From Omphiscola glabra (lineage: Eukaryota > Mollusca > Gastropoda > Lymnaeidae): a stretch of DNA of 64,000 bases. The DNA is taken from the NCBI GenBank assembly GCA_964017045.1, contig OZ024799.1:33402736-33466735 (forward strand), written 5' to 3'. The notes below the pieces were generated by a model that was given only the letters and a program-made list of their open reading frames with translations, was not told the origin of the DNA and did no database searches. The position numbers were made by a program, and so were the translations under genes. Positions 21,353 to 33,981 of the stretch are shown here, in pieces; positions within the stretch are counted from its first letter, which is position 1, and each line of letters opens with the position of its first letter.

Positions 21353-24300
21353 GTGAAGCTGACTGTGACTCCCTAAGCTGTAAGTCTGAGGCAGATTGGG
21401 AGGATCTAAGCTTTGGCTTACATATCCTTACACGTAAATCCGGCACTGAAATACCTCTACTGAAACTCTTGACCCGGCTGGTATATTTATGTCTTCGACT
21501 TTGAGATAAACGTTTTACTTAGACCCCTCGAATGATTACAGGGCATCAATACCAGTTATATTACCACGGGCCGAGATGACCAGATAAGGGAGGAATCAAG
21601 CCAGTACTTACACCCAGACGTCTGCTCTCTCCGGACTGCAAAGTTCTCCTACCCATTTGGGGGGAGGGGGGGCACGTAGTATGACTGACAACTCGACCCA
21701 TAAAATGGGATTAGTACTCACATGTAGCTAGTAGATCATCGGGTCCATCAAATTATTCGCCTGTCTCTCTTGGACGGGCCTATCACTAGTACAAATCTAT
21801 ATGGCCAGATTTCTTCCACTGGCTCAATTAAAGTGGAAATAACTTTGGCCTGATTGGATGTAATGACGCACGGGGTTGAAAGTATGGTAAGAAAATGTTT
21901 ATTAATGAGCCTCGTCGATTAAAAGCTGTGTTGATATCTTACAACAACCTTCTAAAAATACCATGTTTCTTAAAAAAAAAATCATTTTATTTGATTTAAG
22001 AAAATGATGTGTTTTATTAATTGCATTATACACGAGCGGCTGTGGTTGGCTCCAATCAAAAATTTCAAGGGAATTTTGCTCCTTTGTTAGATATCTTAGT
22101 CTAGCAGTATATTTGAATCCATCACAGTAACCTGGATCCCGATTTACAAGATATGAATTCATCTAAAATATGACTAATCCTGAAAGTCATAGAACTTTAA
22201 AGTCGATTACGCAATGTATTTGTTAATATCAATTGACCCCGTGACTGTGAACTCACGTTGTATAAGAGGGCGGTACATATGTGCTTGTAATATAGGTCCC
22301 TTATCTTGAGAATCAGATACTCAGTTTGAAACAGAAGAATATCTGTTGTGTTGTTTTTGTCTTATTCCAAGTTTGCACAAATTTAGATCCATACATTCAA
22401 TGAGATTGCTCTGCCAGTTATAAGACCTGAATTAAAACCAATGACATCATCCAAAGGTGACATTTTATCCTGGAAGCCCCAACAAGACAATTATTAGTGT
22501 AGCTATATACAAGGGCGTCTATCCCTCCTTGGGGGGTGGGGGTAGGAAGCCCTTGAAAATAAAATGATGTAGAATGACAGAGAAATGAGTTTGAGGGGTG
22601 ATAATCTTTCGGAAATATTTTTTTGCTTCTAACTACTAGGAAGATTTTGAATGGTTACAGTATAGCTGTATAGCGCATGGTTTGTTTTTCACTTCAACGT
22701 AGAGTTATTTTTATTCACCAATTCTCTCCCCTTGGTAGGGCCTTGAAATTGACATCACAGAGAAAATTTGCTGTGTCACCCCTTTCGTGGCTGAGAAAAG
22801 ATTGTTTACATTATAATGCTTTCTGTTTAATTTAAAGAATGCAATTGAATGCAATTAGGTGTCGCAATTTCTAGAAGTCTGTACTAGAACGTTCTGATTT
22901 GGTTACTATAAATAGATTGCCCGCTTTCTAAACAGATAGACAGAGTGAGACAGATAGAGAGCGATATTTTTTTCAATACGAAACGTCCTATAATTGTGTG
23001 TGTAAACTAATATTTGTATTTTAGGAGTGTACTTTTTTCACTTTCTGTATGTTGGTTTAGTTCAGTTTTTTTGTCTTCGTACTAAAGTATTTATTTTTAT
23101 AGATATGTAGTTGCGAAATTTAATATTGTTAGTATCTATATATGTTGTATCGTTTTTCTTTGCATAAAGTTTTATCAGACCTTTTACATTTTGCTTATTA
23201 TACATGCCGAATCTTAATATAGGTTAAATCTTCAAAACCACGAAGGCACTTAAATACAGGAACTGATGTTACTCATAAAAAGAAAAACCCAAAACTTAAT
23301 TTTTTTAAATAACATATTCTCTAAATTGTGTGGCATGTACTATTGATATTCGATTAACTTATTCGCCACCGGTCTCAATGGGAGTCGAAAGAACGTTACA
23401 ACTCTACCCAGACTATTAACCGCAAGACCTTCAGATTAATTCATGCTCTTTTGATAAGTATCACAGTTTTGAAAGATTCCCATTTGAATGTTCTGGGTAT
23501 TCCCCATTAATTTGAATCCTTTACGTGTCTCGTGCAGATCCTGGCTTTTAGGCTTTTAGTTTGATCGCTTAAAAAAAATGTGGGTCATCTATCTGCTGTA
23601 TTGAAATATCAGATGAGTTTTTTGAGTTGAACTCATAATATATTGGCTTATCACCTGAAGTAGGATCGGCTCATACGCCTTTCTGGGCAACACATTGTTA
23701 TAAGGGATGACGTATTTTGAGACGCTTTGCCCGCCTTCCACGTGCATGACCTCTTTCAAGTCGGTCCTGTGTTGGGGCGGCTAGAAAAAAATATCCCTTT
23801 GTTGATACTTTTGTTTACTATCGTCCGTTTCTGTGGAACAGGATCGAACGATCTAGAGAATGCGAGAAGCAGTAAGACTGCGTATTCCTTTTTCCAGAAT
23901 GATCATCTGAAACTGAGTATAAAAGGGATAAGAATAAATGACGGGAGAGATTTTTCTTTCCTTGATTACGAGGCATGCTGTGTGTCATTATACTTTGTTG
24001 TGTGTAGAGATTTTCATTTCCTCGTACACTTTTGTGCTCATTGTATTTTGATATACAGTACCGGTACCAGCAAAATCTGTAAGTTTATAATTTCAATCAT
24101 ATTTCACTTGCTGTTATTATTTAATTGAAGTTCACAAATTAAAAAGTTATTAATTATAATTGGCTCTGGCCTTAATTGTCGTTTTATTTGTTATTATTTT
24201 TAACCTTTGGTATCGTCCTTTATTATGGACTGTTTCTAGAACGAGCCATAGTCTAAAATTAAGAGATTAAATTCTCAATTCATAGCGGTCCGTAACTAAA

Positions 24301-24594
24301 GCACTATTTTATTTACAACCACAACGAATGGGCTGACATTATCTTGGGCCATCCGAATGCCGATCCCATACTCTGTCGTCTGGTGTTTCACACGTCAACA
24401 TTTCATCTGTCAATAGTGGTCATCTACCAAAAGGACCCCTTCACTATCGCGAGAGTGACGACGGTGACACCATTTTGATAAGGTGCTCATCCCGGCGGGG
24501 ACAGCAGCGGAAAGGTCAAAGTTTAATCATGTTGAACTTGGGGAACCCGAAACTTGAACGAGAAATCAAAGGATGAGCCTAATCTTGATATAAA
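21353..24594. other. Unique non-coding sequence
   Basis: A long stretch with no tandem arrays or recognised elements. At about 22513 CAAGGGCGTCTATCC resembles a hAT left end without a partner. The 133-codon frame 23727-24128 (+) is Phe/Ile/Leu-rich with no family match. Confidence 0.4.
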
Positions 24595-24656
24595 CACTTC
24601 ATATTTGAAGAGCACTTCATGTTTGTAGAGCACTTCATATTTGTAGAGCACTTCGC
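24595..24656. repeat. 18-bp tandem repeat, about 3.5 copies
   Basis: Unit TTTGTAGAGCACTTCATA, the first copy with TTTGAAGAGC. Confidence 0.9.
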
Positions 24657-25789
24657 GGAGAGAGATAAAAAGTAATGGTCAGTTTGTGAACTTAGCAATA
24701 AGCGCCCTAAAGTTAGGAAATTCTGTTAAGTCTTTATTTGTTTAATCTACTTTTACCAAGCAAGGGGTTTTATGACATTTGGAAATCATAGATAGTAATG
24801 ACCAGGTTGGATTGTGACCTAGCTTACATTATCTTTAAAACAAAGAGATTTTACAAGCCTATAAACGTGCATGAAACCATATGAACCGGATGTTTTACAG
24901 AGAGGATCTGCAAGATCCCTAAAACCACGATTTCAGATCTCGTCAGTGTGCCATACGCTGCTTTAAAATAGCAAGATGAAACAGCTCATCTTTATTAGCA
25001 TCTGGAGTTAACCTTAATGTTAACATAAATTTGGGCCTAAATATCAGTAAATGGAAAATATTTTTTTTTTAAAGAAATTAAAACAAACTTTTAAAAAAAT
25101 CTATCATAATTGGTCTTGGTACGCTATGAAATTTTTCTTTATTTTGAACAAGAGAAAACTACTGGAATGAATCTCAAACTCGTGGGCAGAGCCTCGCATT
25201 GAATTACTTGACCTTATAATATTTACACCAGGGCAAATATATTGTTTAACTTTCCACTTAGCTTGTCATTTAACAGACTGCTATTTAAAGCGGAATTCTT
25301 TGGTCAATAACTGCCGAGGCTTTCTATTCTTATGGACCAATTCTAAGTTTTGAGGGAATTGTGTAATTCAGACGTTTTGTATATTTAAAAAAAATGATTC
25401 TTGGGATGATTTTGGTCTTTAATTGTTAACATTGATTAAGGCATGATCCATCACTGTGGCGTTACAGCCCATATAGGGCTTTGGCCTGCCTCACCACTTC
25501 TTTCAACTCAGACCTAATTGATGCTTTTAAAAAATGCTTGGATTCTAATTATCTGTAGATCTTTATCAGACATGAATTGGGGACAAGATATTCAATGTGC
25601 AGGCGCCGGGAGTTCCGTAAAGTAAAAAAATAAGTTATTCTCTACTGCTCAGTTATCCAAATCGGCTTGTCAGTATGGTCATCCAGAATTATCCTTATCT
25701 GCCTAGTGCTCAGATAGGTGTTCAGATAAGAATGTACGTATGAAGTAAACGTTGATAAGAATAAATTATGGCTGGGAAAAGAATTAGAG
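24657..25789. other. Unique non-coding sequence
   Basis: AT-rich; nothing recognised. Confidence 0.4.
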
Positions 25790-25990
25790 ACTTTCATAAC
25801 CTAGGCAAATTTCCTAGTCCATCTCGTGGTGGTGGCCTTGCTGTCATCTACAAAGACACTTTGTGCCGTTATCTAGCCTTTGTCATCATGATTATGTTTA
25901 CTAAGTTATATGGACAGCGTGGTGAGCCCAGCCCTAGGTTGGGGTACTACGCTTTATAAAACTTCGTATAATAATAATAATGATAATAAA
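25790..25990 (+). mobile_element. Internally deleted LINE (CR1/L2-like), copy 1
   Basis: The frame 25768-25959 reads SPSRGGGLAVIYKDTLCRYL, which matches the endonuclease region of CR1/L2/Jockey-type LINEs (Gly-Gly-Gly-Leu-Ala-Val-Ile-Tyr-Lys-Asp). At about 25885 it jumps straight to the LINE 3' end: TCATGATTATGTTT, CAGCGTGGTGAGCCCAGCCC, TAGGTTGGGGTACTACGCT, then an ATA-type tail. The same 3' end follows a reverse transcriptase remnant at 55013-55126. Everything between endonuclease and 3' UTR, including reverse transcriptase, is missing. The result is a 200-bp dead or non-autonomous derivative. Confidence 0.8.
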
Positions 25991-26884
25991 TTGTTCAGAA
26001 GAGAAAGTACCTTTTTTTAATGCTCGAGCTGTGCAATCCAGGAGAAGGTTGTTTTAATTCAAATAGAGATAAGAGGCAGACCAAATTAGTCGTAATTCCG
26101 AGAACATATCGAAATATTATACATTTATTCCAATTAATAGTAATTAGTGTAACAAGTAATAAACTGTACATTTGGGATTAGGTTTTCTTAATTAACAAAT
26201 AACGCTTCTTTAAACAATACAAAAATCTCGCTAAGCCAGACTCTGGAACTTGAGTCGGGAACTGTTTAGGAATAGTTAGAAGATTATCAAATTTAAACTG
26301 GGATTTCCTGTCGAAAATCTTGTCGGATAAAATAAAATGTCGTCGTATCCTTCTTTAGTTCGTTTTGTTAAACAAAAACTTCTGATTGACATCCAATGCC
26401 GGAGTATTTGGCTGAATGTCTAAGTTGTAATACCGACCCCACACTCCTGTTGCTATGACTGTTACACCACTCATCCGCCAGACTTCCTGTCGCACACTCC
26501 TAAATCTGGGCTACGGACATAAGGGCCAGGTATGCATTAGTCAAAATGTCGCCCCCCCCCCACCCCGACCCTGCAAGCGGGGCAGATAACCTTTGTTTAA
26601 TCGAGTTATCTGTCCCGACTCATGAAAGCCGTCGAGATGCATGTCGAGTGGCCAAGTCTTGAAACAAGGGCAGATAAATAAGCAAACAGTTGACGTAAGG
26701 CAGCGTCCGTCTTGTTTGATCTCCCCAACAAAATTTGAATTGCCGAGTCGCCGGAACGGCTGAGTCGCCCGTCAACATTCCGTGTCCTTCTCTAGTTTAA
26801 TTTTTTTTTTTTTTATCGTGGGTGAAGTTTCTCCTAACTGGTTTGTGCTAGAGTCCAGAGACAAAACATTGAAACTAAAAGAAA
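25991..26884. other. Unique non-coding sequence
   Basis: Contains a C-rich patch near 26550-26566. Nothing else recognised. Confidence 0.4.
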
Positions 26885-27020
26885 TGGCGCACTGGCCAGC
26901 GAAGATTGTTATGTAGAGAAAGGACGCGATGACATCACTGGCCATCCATGATTGTACGAAGGGAAAGGGCGCATTGACAATCACTGGCCATCCAAGGTTG
27001 TATGAAGAGGAACGAGCCGA
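26885..27020. repeat. Degenerate direct repeat, about 50 bp, 3 copies
   Basis: Shared order: CACTGGCCA, GATTGT or GGTTGT, ATG(T/A)AGAG-like purines, then a GCG(A/C)-rich link and TGACA. The minus frame 26772-27026 crosses it and is not recognised. Confidence 0.75.
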
Positions 27021-28304
27021 TGACAAGCAGATGTGCTATTGGACGTCAGCAGTCGGGTGGCATAGGTGATCAAGAGTCCTCACCGGGCGCGGCTGAGAGT
27101 TCCGTTAGTTCGTTAGTGGGATTTCAAACCGTGTCTTGGTTACAGACATAGTGAAGCCATTCGAGAAGATCGGTGCTTATGGGAATAGGTTAAAATAGGA
27201 GCGCTGCAATTTTTAAATTAAACAATTCCATACCGAAGAAAAAAAAAATCTTAGCTATCAATTATTTAATGTAAACTTGTTGTGAAAATTGCTTGATTGT
27301 TAAATACACAAAAAATCATTAAAAAAAAAACACAATAGAAACTCTATCAAACCTGAAAAAAAACGACACATGTCATGGTTCTCAGCAATGCACAGTTAAA
27401 TTTGCATACGAGCTTTGAAATGGGCGAGAGTATAGCAGCTGGACATCGTACAGGGCCATGTGAACAGGACATATTGTGATGGTGTTGGGTACATTTTCTT
27501 AACATCGCCACCTTTGTGTCTGCATTCAACCCACTTACACTGCGTTAATGAAATGCGTGGACGATCTGGGGCTCAATGGGACTCATTTTTGTGTTGAGGT
27601 ATCGTTTGGGCCGACTGTTGTCGTTCTACCGATTCTACTGCGAATGTTGTCATTGCACTTGCGACATTTCAAATTATAAAGCATATAAAAAATTTGTTGA
27701 GAAGAATTGAAGAGAACGGTACAGACAAGGTAATGTATTGTTAAAATTTCGACATGTTCAGAATCGAATGGAAGAGTAGGATTAACGAAGGTGCAGGGAC
27801 GGGGAAGAGCAATGGCAGAGATTGAAATTATAGAGAGATTTATATAGACCACCAAGCCACCCATATTTATATATATATATATAATGGCACAGATATACAT
27901 GATTGCAAAAATCAGTTAAAAGGACAGAAAAATATCAAATAACCGATTGGTTAAAGCTTAGTCCATTATTTCCACATACGGTTCGTTCCCACAACAAAGA
28001 GTTTTTAGGTCAAATGGCCTGTAAGTCAATCAGTGTCACGTAGAAGGATGGCCACTTTAAAACGACCTCTGACATCGATATTTGATTGGCCGTTCTTTGC
28101 GCCCTATAGATAATGGATACGCCGAGATGAAAAATCAAATCATGATATTTATCAAGAAAATGATGGATCAAAATACATTTTATGAAAATAAGATTTTCAA
28201 AAAATTACTGAGCCCTTCCTTTACTTTGGACCTGGCTATTGAGCTTTCCTTTGGACCTGGCTATTGCGATGGATGAACATGGCTTGTATTTTTAAATACT
28301 ATCA
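27021..28304. other. Unique non-coding sequence
   Basis: A TA run is at 27869-27883. A short direct repeat (about 19 bp, TTTGGACCTGGCTATTG) is at 28225-28267. No gene found. Confidence 0.4.
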
Positions 28305-28510
28305 AAGAAGGTGGCTAACGTCAGACCACGAAAAGGGGGCTAACATTAGACCATGAAAAGGTGGCTAAATTCAGGCCATGAAAAGGTGGCTAAATTCAGG
28401 CCATGAAAAGGTGGCTAAATTCAGGCCATAAAAAGGTGGCTAAATTCAGGCCATGAAAAGGTGGCTAAATTCAGGCCATGAAAAGGTGGCTAAATTCATA
28501 CCATGAAAAG
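28305..28510. repeat. Minisatellite, 25-bp unit, about 8 copies
   Basis: Unit GAAAAGGTGGCTAAATTCAG plus GCCAT; the outer copies are divergent. Confidence 0.96.
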
Positions 28511-28540
28511 TTGATTAACTCAGATAATAAAGATGATAAT

Positions 28541-28541
<1 letters not shown>

Positions 28542-28577
<36 letters not shown>
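28542..28577. repeat. (AG)n microsatellite
   Basis: About 18 dinucleotides, continuing as a purine-rich tract to about 28600. Confidence 0.97.
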
Positions 28578-28582
<5 letters not shown>

Positions 28583-28599
28583 GAAAAAAATAAAGAAAG

Positions 28600-29366
28600 G
28601 ATCGCCAGCCGCCTTGATTTATATACAACGCCGCTGCCTAATTAATATACAACGCGTCTGTCACAGGAAGGGGGGTCAGCTGAATATGAGCGATGGATAT
28701 CAGGTTCGAGTTACGGAAAACCTTGCCACCATGATCTCACCTAATATCATAATGGAGTTTTACATAAGAATACTTATTTAGTGCTATTTAGATTGCAACC
28801 TGGTGTCATATTTATTATTCCTGTCTTAATATCGACCACGCCACGCAGATCATGTGGGAAAAGTTAAAAAAGACCGCGGGCTTTGTGGATATGCATATTG
28901 GTACTATTACAGAATACTACTTCAAATATATTTTATGCACTATGTATGTGAGCAGTCGCGATCAGCTTTATATACGCCATTAACAAAAGCTAATGACTAT
29001 GATATGTGAGTTTCAAAACTACAATGGCAAGAATGGAAGTCCAACCACCTGAGCTATGGGCATAATGGAAAGCCATCAAATGATCGAGGAGTTGACCTAT
29101 ATGTGCTGGATATGATTTCACAACTGTGGAAATACAATCCGAAGACAATCATACCATTCGACTCCTGTATCGTCAATACGTATGTGAAATATTCTGAAGC
29201 ACTTTGAAGTACTGCATTCATAAGCCGTATTTACAACTCTTTATAATCCTTATAACATCCAGAAAGATTATTTGGAAAGAGTTAAAGAAAATAGCAAGAT
29301 ACCGAGGGCTTAAAGTAATTTTTAATGGTCTCTGTACACCACTAGGTGTTTGAAAAGCAAAGAAGA
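28600..29366. other. Unique non-coding sequence
   Basis: A GGTTCGAGTT motif at about 28702 looks like a polymerase III B box, but no A box or tRNA fold precedes it. Nothing else seen. Confidence 0.4.
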
Positions 29367-29860
29367 AGACTAACATGCACACTGAAGCACTGTACTAACA
29401 TGCACACTGAAGCACTGTACTAACATGCACACTGAAGCACTGTACTCGTATGCACACTGAAGCACTGTACTCGCATGCGCACTGATGCACTTTACTCGTA
29501 TGCACACTGAAGCACTGTACTCGTATGCGCACTGATGCACTGTACTCGTATGCGCACTGAAGCACTGTACTCGTATGCACACTGATGCACTGTACTCGTA
29601 TGCGCACTGAAGCACTGTACTCGTACGCAGACTGAAGCACTGTACTCATATACAGACTGAAGCACTGTACTCATATGCAGACTGAAGCACTGTACTCATA
29701 TGCAGATTGAAGCACTGTACTTATATGCAGAATGAAGCACTGTACTCATATGCAGAATGAAGCACTGTACTTATATTCAGAATGAAGCACTGTACTCAAA
29801 TGCACACGGCAATACCGTACTCGTACGTACACGGAAGTACTGTACTCATAAGTACACAAG
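29367..29860. repeat. Minisatellite, 25-bp unit, about 19 copies
   Basis: Unit ACTGAAGCACTGTACTCGTA plus TGCAC. Variants form blocks from left to right: CTAACATGCAC, CTCGTATGCAC/GCGC, CTCATATGCAG, CTTATATGCAG, then divergent CTCGTACGTACAC copies. Overlapping minus-strand frames are by-products of a 75-bp (3 x 25) reading cycle. Confidence 0.96.
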
Positions 29861-31082
29861 GGTTCTCTCCAGGTTTCTCCCCATGGGGATTGTATTAATA
29901 TCAAGACACTGTAATACATCAGCCTCCACCTCTTCAAGAGGTTCGCTTGATTGTGAGGGTGGTCACGTGATCCATTGTCGCCGTCTTCTCAATCAGATGA
30001 CAATCAAATAAAGGGTAAGGCCAGGGGCGCATAAATCTCACGGAATATCGCCGCTATTGGCAGTTACATCCCTTCCTTGAGCCCCCCAGCCGGAACCTGT
30101 TTCCCAAGGAGAGGGTGCATCAGAAGAGAGGGGTGGGGGTGCCATAATTTGATTAGGCGGGAGTAGGTTCTGCCTTTGTGTCGATATTCAATGCTATCAA
30201 ATTCGAGGTATCAGAAGTTCTCGTGGAAGGATGAAAAAAATAAAAGTGGTGGGAGGGGGGTAGAAGAGAAATAAAGATGAGAATTGTACGAAAATTGAAA
30301 AAAAATGCAAGAGACGTCAATCAATCTGAAGCATGTAGCGAAGATTTCAGTGTTTCTAGTTGCTAGCCCCCCCCCCCCCCTCTTACGGTCGCCAACATTC
30401 TTCCATGCTCCTTTTATTCTTCTTCCCCGGTCCGATATTCAAATTTTGCGAATGGGCTTCTTGGGACGTCGACCAATTTATATTATCCTTCCCCATAGGT
30501 CACTTTGGGCATCATAACGAATGCATTATGAATAGGCCACGGGGGTGTTTTGTACGCTCGTTCCCAGTCTAGAAGTCTATCAGCGGTGTAAGGGATGAAC
30601 ACAACGCCAGCGAAATATGCCCTCAGACGCTTGCCATACAGATCGGCGTCTAGACCTGTTGGAGTGATGAAGTTCCCGAGGATGGATCCGAGTCGATTCA
30701 AATTTTGATGAGGGTTCCATAAACGTGAGGGCGATGGCATGCGTGTTACGAGGATACTCGAGAGATGAAGACTAAGTTCTCAGAGGTGATATAAGTTATA
30801 GCGCAAACATTTTGGTTGATACCACAAGCGCGGAGCGGGTATACATTAAAATTATGTTAACGTGATTTTGTTCCAATGAACGGTACATCCTTCTCCCCCC
30901 CCCCACTTCCCACAACCACACACTACATACACGTTCTTTGAATTGGTTTATGCTCTTGATGCCTGCTAGATATCTATTTCAGCTTTTCAGTAGCCCTCTC
31001 AGGTGCAGCCGAAATTGAAACAGCACCCACAGGGCTGCCAACTGTGACATTTTACAGTTGGAAGTAAAGGCATAGATAGGGT
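29861..31082. other. Mostly unique sequence with a candidate exon
   Basis: Contains C runs (30367-30380, 30894-30904), a hAT-like CAGGGGCGCATAAA end at about 30025 without partner, and the candidate minus-strand frame 30483-30779. Confidence 0.4.
30483..30779 (-). CDS. Unidentified minus-strand frame, possible exon
   Basis: Open from a stop at 30780-30782 to a stop just before 30483; the first Met is at 30740, leaving 85 codons. Composition is balanced and non-repetitive (for example LGNFITPTGLDADLYGKRLR and DRLLDWERAYKTPPWPI), unlike most frames here. I recognise no family or catalytic motif. It may be an exon of a host gene or a fragment of an unrecognised element. No strong splice acceptor or donor could be picked out. 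Confidence 0.22.
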   Translation of the reverse strand, partial: ELSLHLSSILVTRMPSPSRLWNPHQNLNRLGSILGNFITPTGLDADLYGKRLRAYFAGVVFIPYTADRLLDWERAYKTPPWPIHNAFVMMPKVTYGEG

Positions 31083-31520
31083 AGGGATCATGATTACAAG
31101 TTGCCTGTAATGGATATGAGGCGAGAGGCTAAGGTGGAAGTCCCTGGGTCATAATTCTAGATACGCAGCCCCGAGAAAGCTGCTCCTAGGGAAAAGTCTC
31201 GTCCCAGCTACTTCGTTAACTAGTTGCGGGGTGGAAACCCACTGTAGAACCTTCTTTAATGGTGTCTGATGCTGGGGGAAGATATTAGGATGTAAATTTA
31301 CCATCCCTACTCCTTGCAAAGTCGATCGTGTGTATGCGCAGAGCCGAAACGACCGGGTGTCCTTGGGTTGGAACCCGATCGAGCGGACTCGGGTCTGGGC
31401 TATCCTGTTAAAGGGACATCTCCAACGTGTTGCTTATTAGAGGGGATGCGGTGGGGAGGGCATAAGGAGCACATGCTCGACGGCCCGCTGATGCCATTTC
31501 TTAATGTTATATTTCAGTAG
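31083..31520 (-). repeat. GC-rich interspersed repeat family R2, copy 2
   Basis: Reverse-orientation partner of 6003-6430. On the minus strand the landmarks run in the same order: GAAATGGCATCAGCGGGCCG, AGCTGGGACGAGACT, GAGCAGCTTTCTCG, CCTCATATCCATTACAGGCA. The frame 31314-31520 (+) is antisense to the repeat and not meaningful. Confidence 0.7.
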
Positions 31521-31788
31521 TCCTCTAAGTAGACTGTGGAGATGGAGTTATACGCTTACGACTAGAAAGAAATCACCTAAGCTTTACGGCTCATCAATGA
31601 TGCTCTAAACCTCACTTCCTTTTCATCGAACAGACACCTTTGCTGTACTTGAGAACTCAAATTACTGCTAGTTCCCTTTGACCTTATGTCATTACTAAAT
31701 ACATTTTGACTCTATTTTTGTTTTAGTCAAACGTTCTATTAACTTCAAACAATCATCGATGCGAGTGCTACTCACCTGGAGGAGGTAA
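31521..31788. other. Unique sequence
   Basis: Nothing recognised. Confidence 0.4.
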
Positions 31789-31933
31789 ATGACAGATTTT
31801 AAGACTTCAATGACAGATTTGAATACTTCATTAATCAGATTTGAAGACGTCAATGACAGACTTAAAGACGTCAATGACAGATTTGAAGACGTCAACGACA
31901 GACTTAAAGACGTCAATTACAGATTTGAAGACT
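31789..31933. repeat. Minisatellite, about 21-bp unit, 6-7 copies
   Basis: Unit TGACAGATTTGAAGACGTCA plus A, with GACTTAAAG variants and one divergent copy (GAATACTTCATTAATCAG). Alternation of ATTTGAAG and ACTTAAAG units suggests a 42-bp pair. Confidence 0.92.
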
Positions 31934-32169
31934 TTCAGTACGCAGCTTAGTATAGAGTGCAGTTTTACTTTATCAAAAGTAGGCGGACCTCAGCCCACGT
32001 GATGTGCTCACATCTGAAGGGAAGTATTGAGGGTAAAAAAACACAGGGAGTAGCATGACGTCCGGTTCAATAACGCGCGTTTAACATTGAATAGCAACGT
32101 TTCCTTTCTTACGAGTTGTAAGCTGGACACGTAACATGTAAATACCTCTACGAGGTTTAACCACGGGCG

Positions 32170-32229
32170 TAAAGACAACCCGGGCTGAGTAAAGACAACG
32201 CGGGCTGAGTAAAGACAACCCGGGCTGAC
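32170..32229. repeat. 20-bp tandem repeat, 3 copies
   Basis: Unit TAAAGACAACCCGGGCTGAG, nearly identical copies. Confidence 0.93.
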
Positions 32230-32295
32230 CGTGATATTTCCATACGTTTTTTGCAGGGTTACTTGGGGACACTGAGCGACCTCCCTTCGGCAAGT

Positions 32296-32612
32296 GGGTA
32301 AATATAAGCATCGCTATATTAATGGGGAAATAGAAGTATCGATATATATTAATGGGGGAATAGAAGTATCGATATATATTAATGGGGGAAAGAATTATCG
32401 ATATATATTAATGGGGGGAATAGAAGTATCGATATATATTAATGGGGGAATAGAAGTATCGATATATATTAATGGGGAAATAGAAGTATCGATATATATT
32501 AATTGGCGAATAAAAGTGTCAATATATTATTGGGTAAATATACGTATCGACATATTAACGGGGGAATATGAGTATCGATATAATAATGGGGGAAATATAA
32601 GCATCGATATTT
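32296..32612. repeat. Minisatellite, about 30-bp unit, 10 copies
   Basis: Unit AATAGAAGTATCGATATATA plus TTAATGGGGG. Copies are clean in the middle and degenerate to the right. The plus frame 32294-32689 gives a 10-residue Ile/Tyr/Asn/Gly repeat (EVSIYINGGI) as a by-product. Confidence 0.95.
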
Positions 32613-33981
32613 ATTTTAAACAAGTAAACGCCTTTTCCAATTCACATCCCGAAATTAACCGGCCGGCTGTCACTAGCAAAGACGGCTAGTGGCGTTCAAG
32701 GCGTAGTTCCTCACGCTGGTCTACTTATTGTGTATGGCAATATTTTGGTTTATTTAATAGTTTGTTTGAGAATTGTAACATAACAAGTTAACCGTACTCA
32801 GTCACATGACAGTGTCATTTATTTCTATTCACGATGGCGTAGGGATATAGTAATCATATAATATCACGAGAAAAAAGCAGTGTGTAGAGGAAGGAGAACT
32901 CATGAGTTTCTGGGTATGAGTGTACGGTAGTCAGTCGGCGGAGAAGGACGCCATTTTGTCATGATTTGCTTGCTATGATGTGAATTTGATTTAATGTTAT
33001 AAAAAGTGTATGATATTCTTTACACTGTAACTTTATCAGTTACAGGGATGTTACAATGTGGAGGAATTATTTTATCATCGTCAGGTAATAAAGTACCGTG
33101 TGAATTATTCAGTGGATTTATTCAGCTCTTCAATTAGCATAAGTTAGAAGTTATAATTACAAGTGACTATGGACAGGTCATCCATTACATATAGTATTAA
33201 TTAACATACATAGAGTAAAATTACGTTATGTATTGTTACAAGAATCATTTGAAAAATATTGGTCGAGAACATGTTTCGTATGTTACAACAATCACTTCAT
33301 CAAAATATATTGATAGCAATTTTAAAAATAAATTAATATATATATATATATATATATTATACATATTTAAGTTTTTGATATTTGACTCTACCCACTGGGA
33401 ACGTCAAATAACGTTCAGCACATTCTGCTCTTGTGACTATATGAGTTTACACTGCTTACTTTATGACCAGCAGTAGGTGAACTCTTGTGGTCTAAACCAA
33501 ACATTCTGAGAAGAGAAACACAAATGAAATGTTGTAACCTAGAAAATTATCATGCTCGAACCAAAGTACAGTGTTAAAAAAAAGGGCTTATGAACCTTTC
33601 GGGCCGGACACCAGTGTTCAAGGACTGTTTAATTGGTTCAGCTCGTTCATGTGCGTGGTCGAGGTCTGGAATTCGTTAGGGGAAGGCGAACACGAGGGTA
33701 CCAACATTGATTAGGGATTGTAATATGTTTCTTAAGCGACAACAAGGAAAGCACTACCCCAGGGAGATACAGTAGGCTTGTAAGATCGATGAGCTGGAGA
33801 TTAAGAAAGGAAAAGGAGGCGGAAAAAGTGATAGGCAATTCGTGACTGAGCGAAACCCACATGGTGATTTGAGATACACACTAGGGACAGAGTGGCATGC
33901 GCACCTAATGTGCAATTATTATATGATAATGTGCAGTGTATTTGGACCCTAGTGAGTCAACTAAGGAAGTGAGCTGTATTA
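32613..33981. other. Unique sequence
   Basis: A TA run is at 33337-33358. Short frames at 33228-33476 (+) and 33647-33862 (-) are unrecognised. Confidence 0.4.

Noticed and set aside
22513..22740. hAT element starting CAAGGGCGTCTATCC
   Set aside because: No inverted partner end or duplication was found downstream, so only a possible lone end remains.
23727..24128. 133-codon plus-strand frame as a gene
   Set aside because: Phe/Ile/Leu-rich from AT-rich DNA, with no motif, no partner exon and poor codon pattern.
28600..28760. tRNA gene or tRNA-derived SINE from a GGTTCGAGTT motif
   Set aside because: No A box at the right distance and no cloverleaf could be folded.
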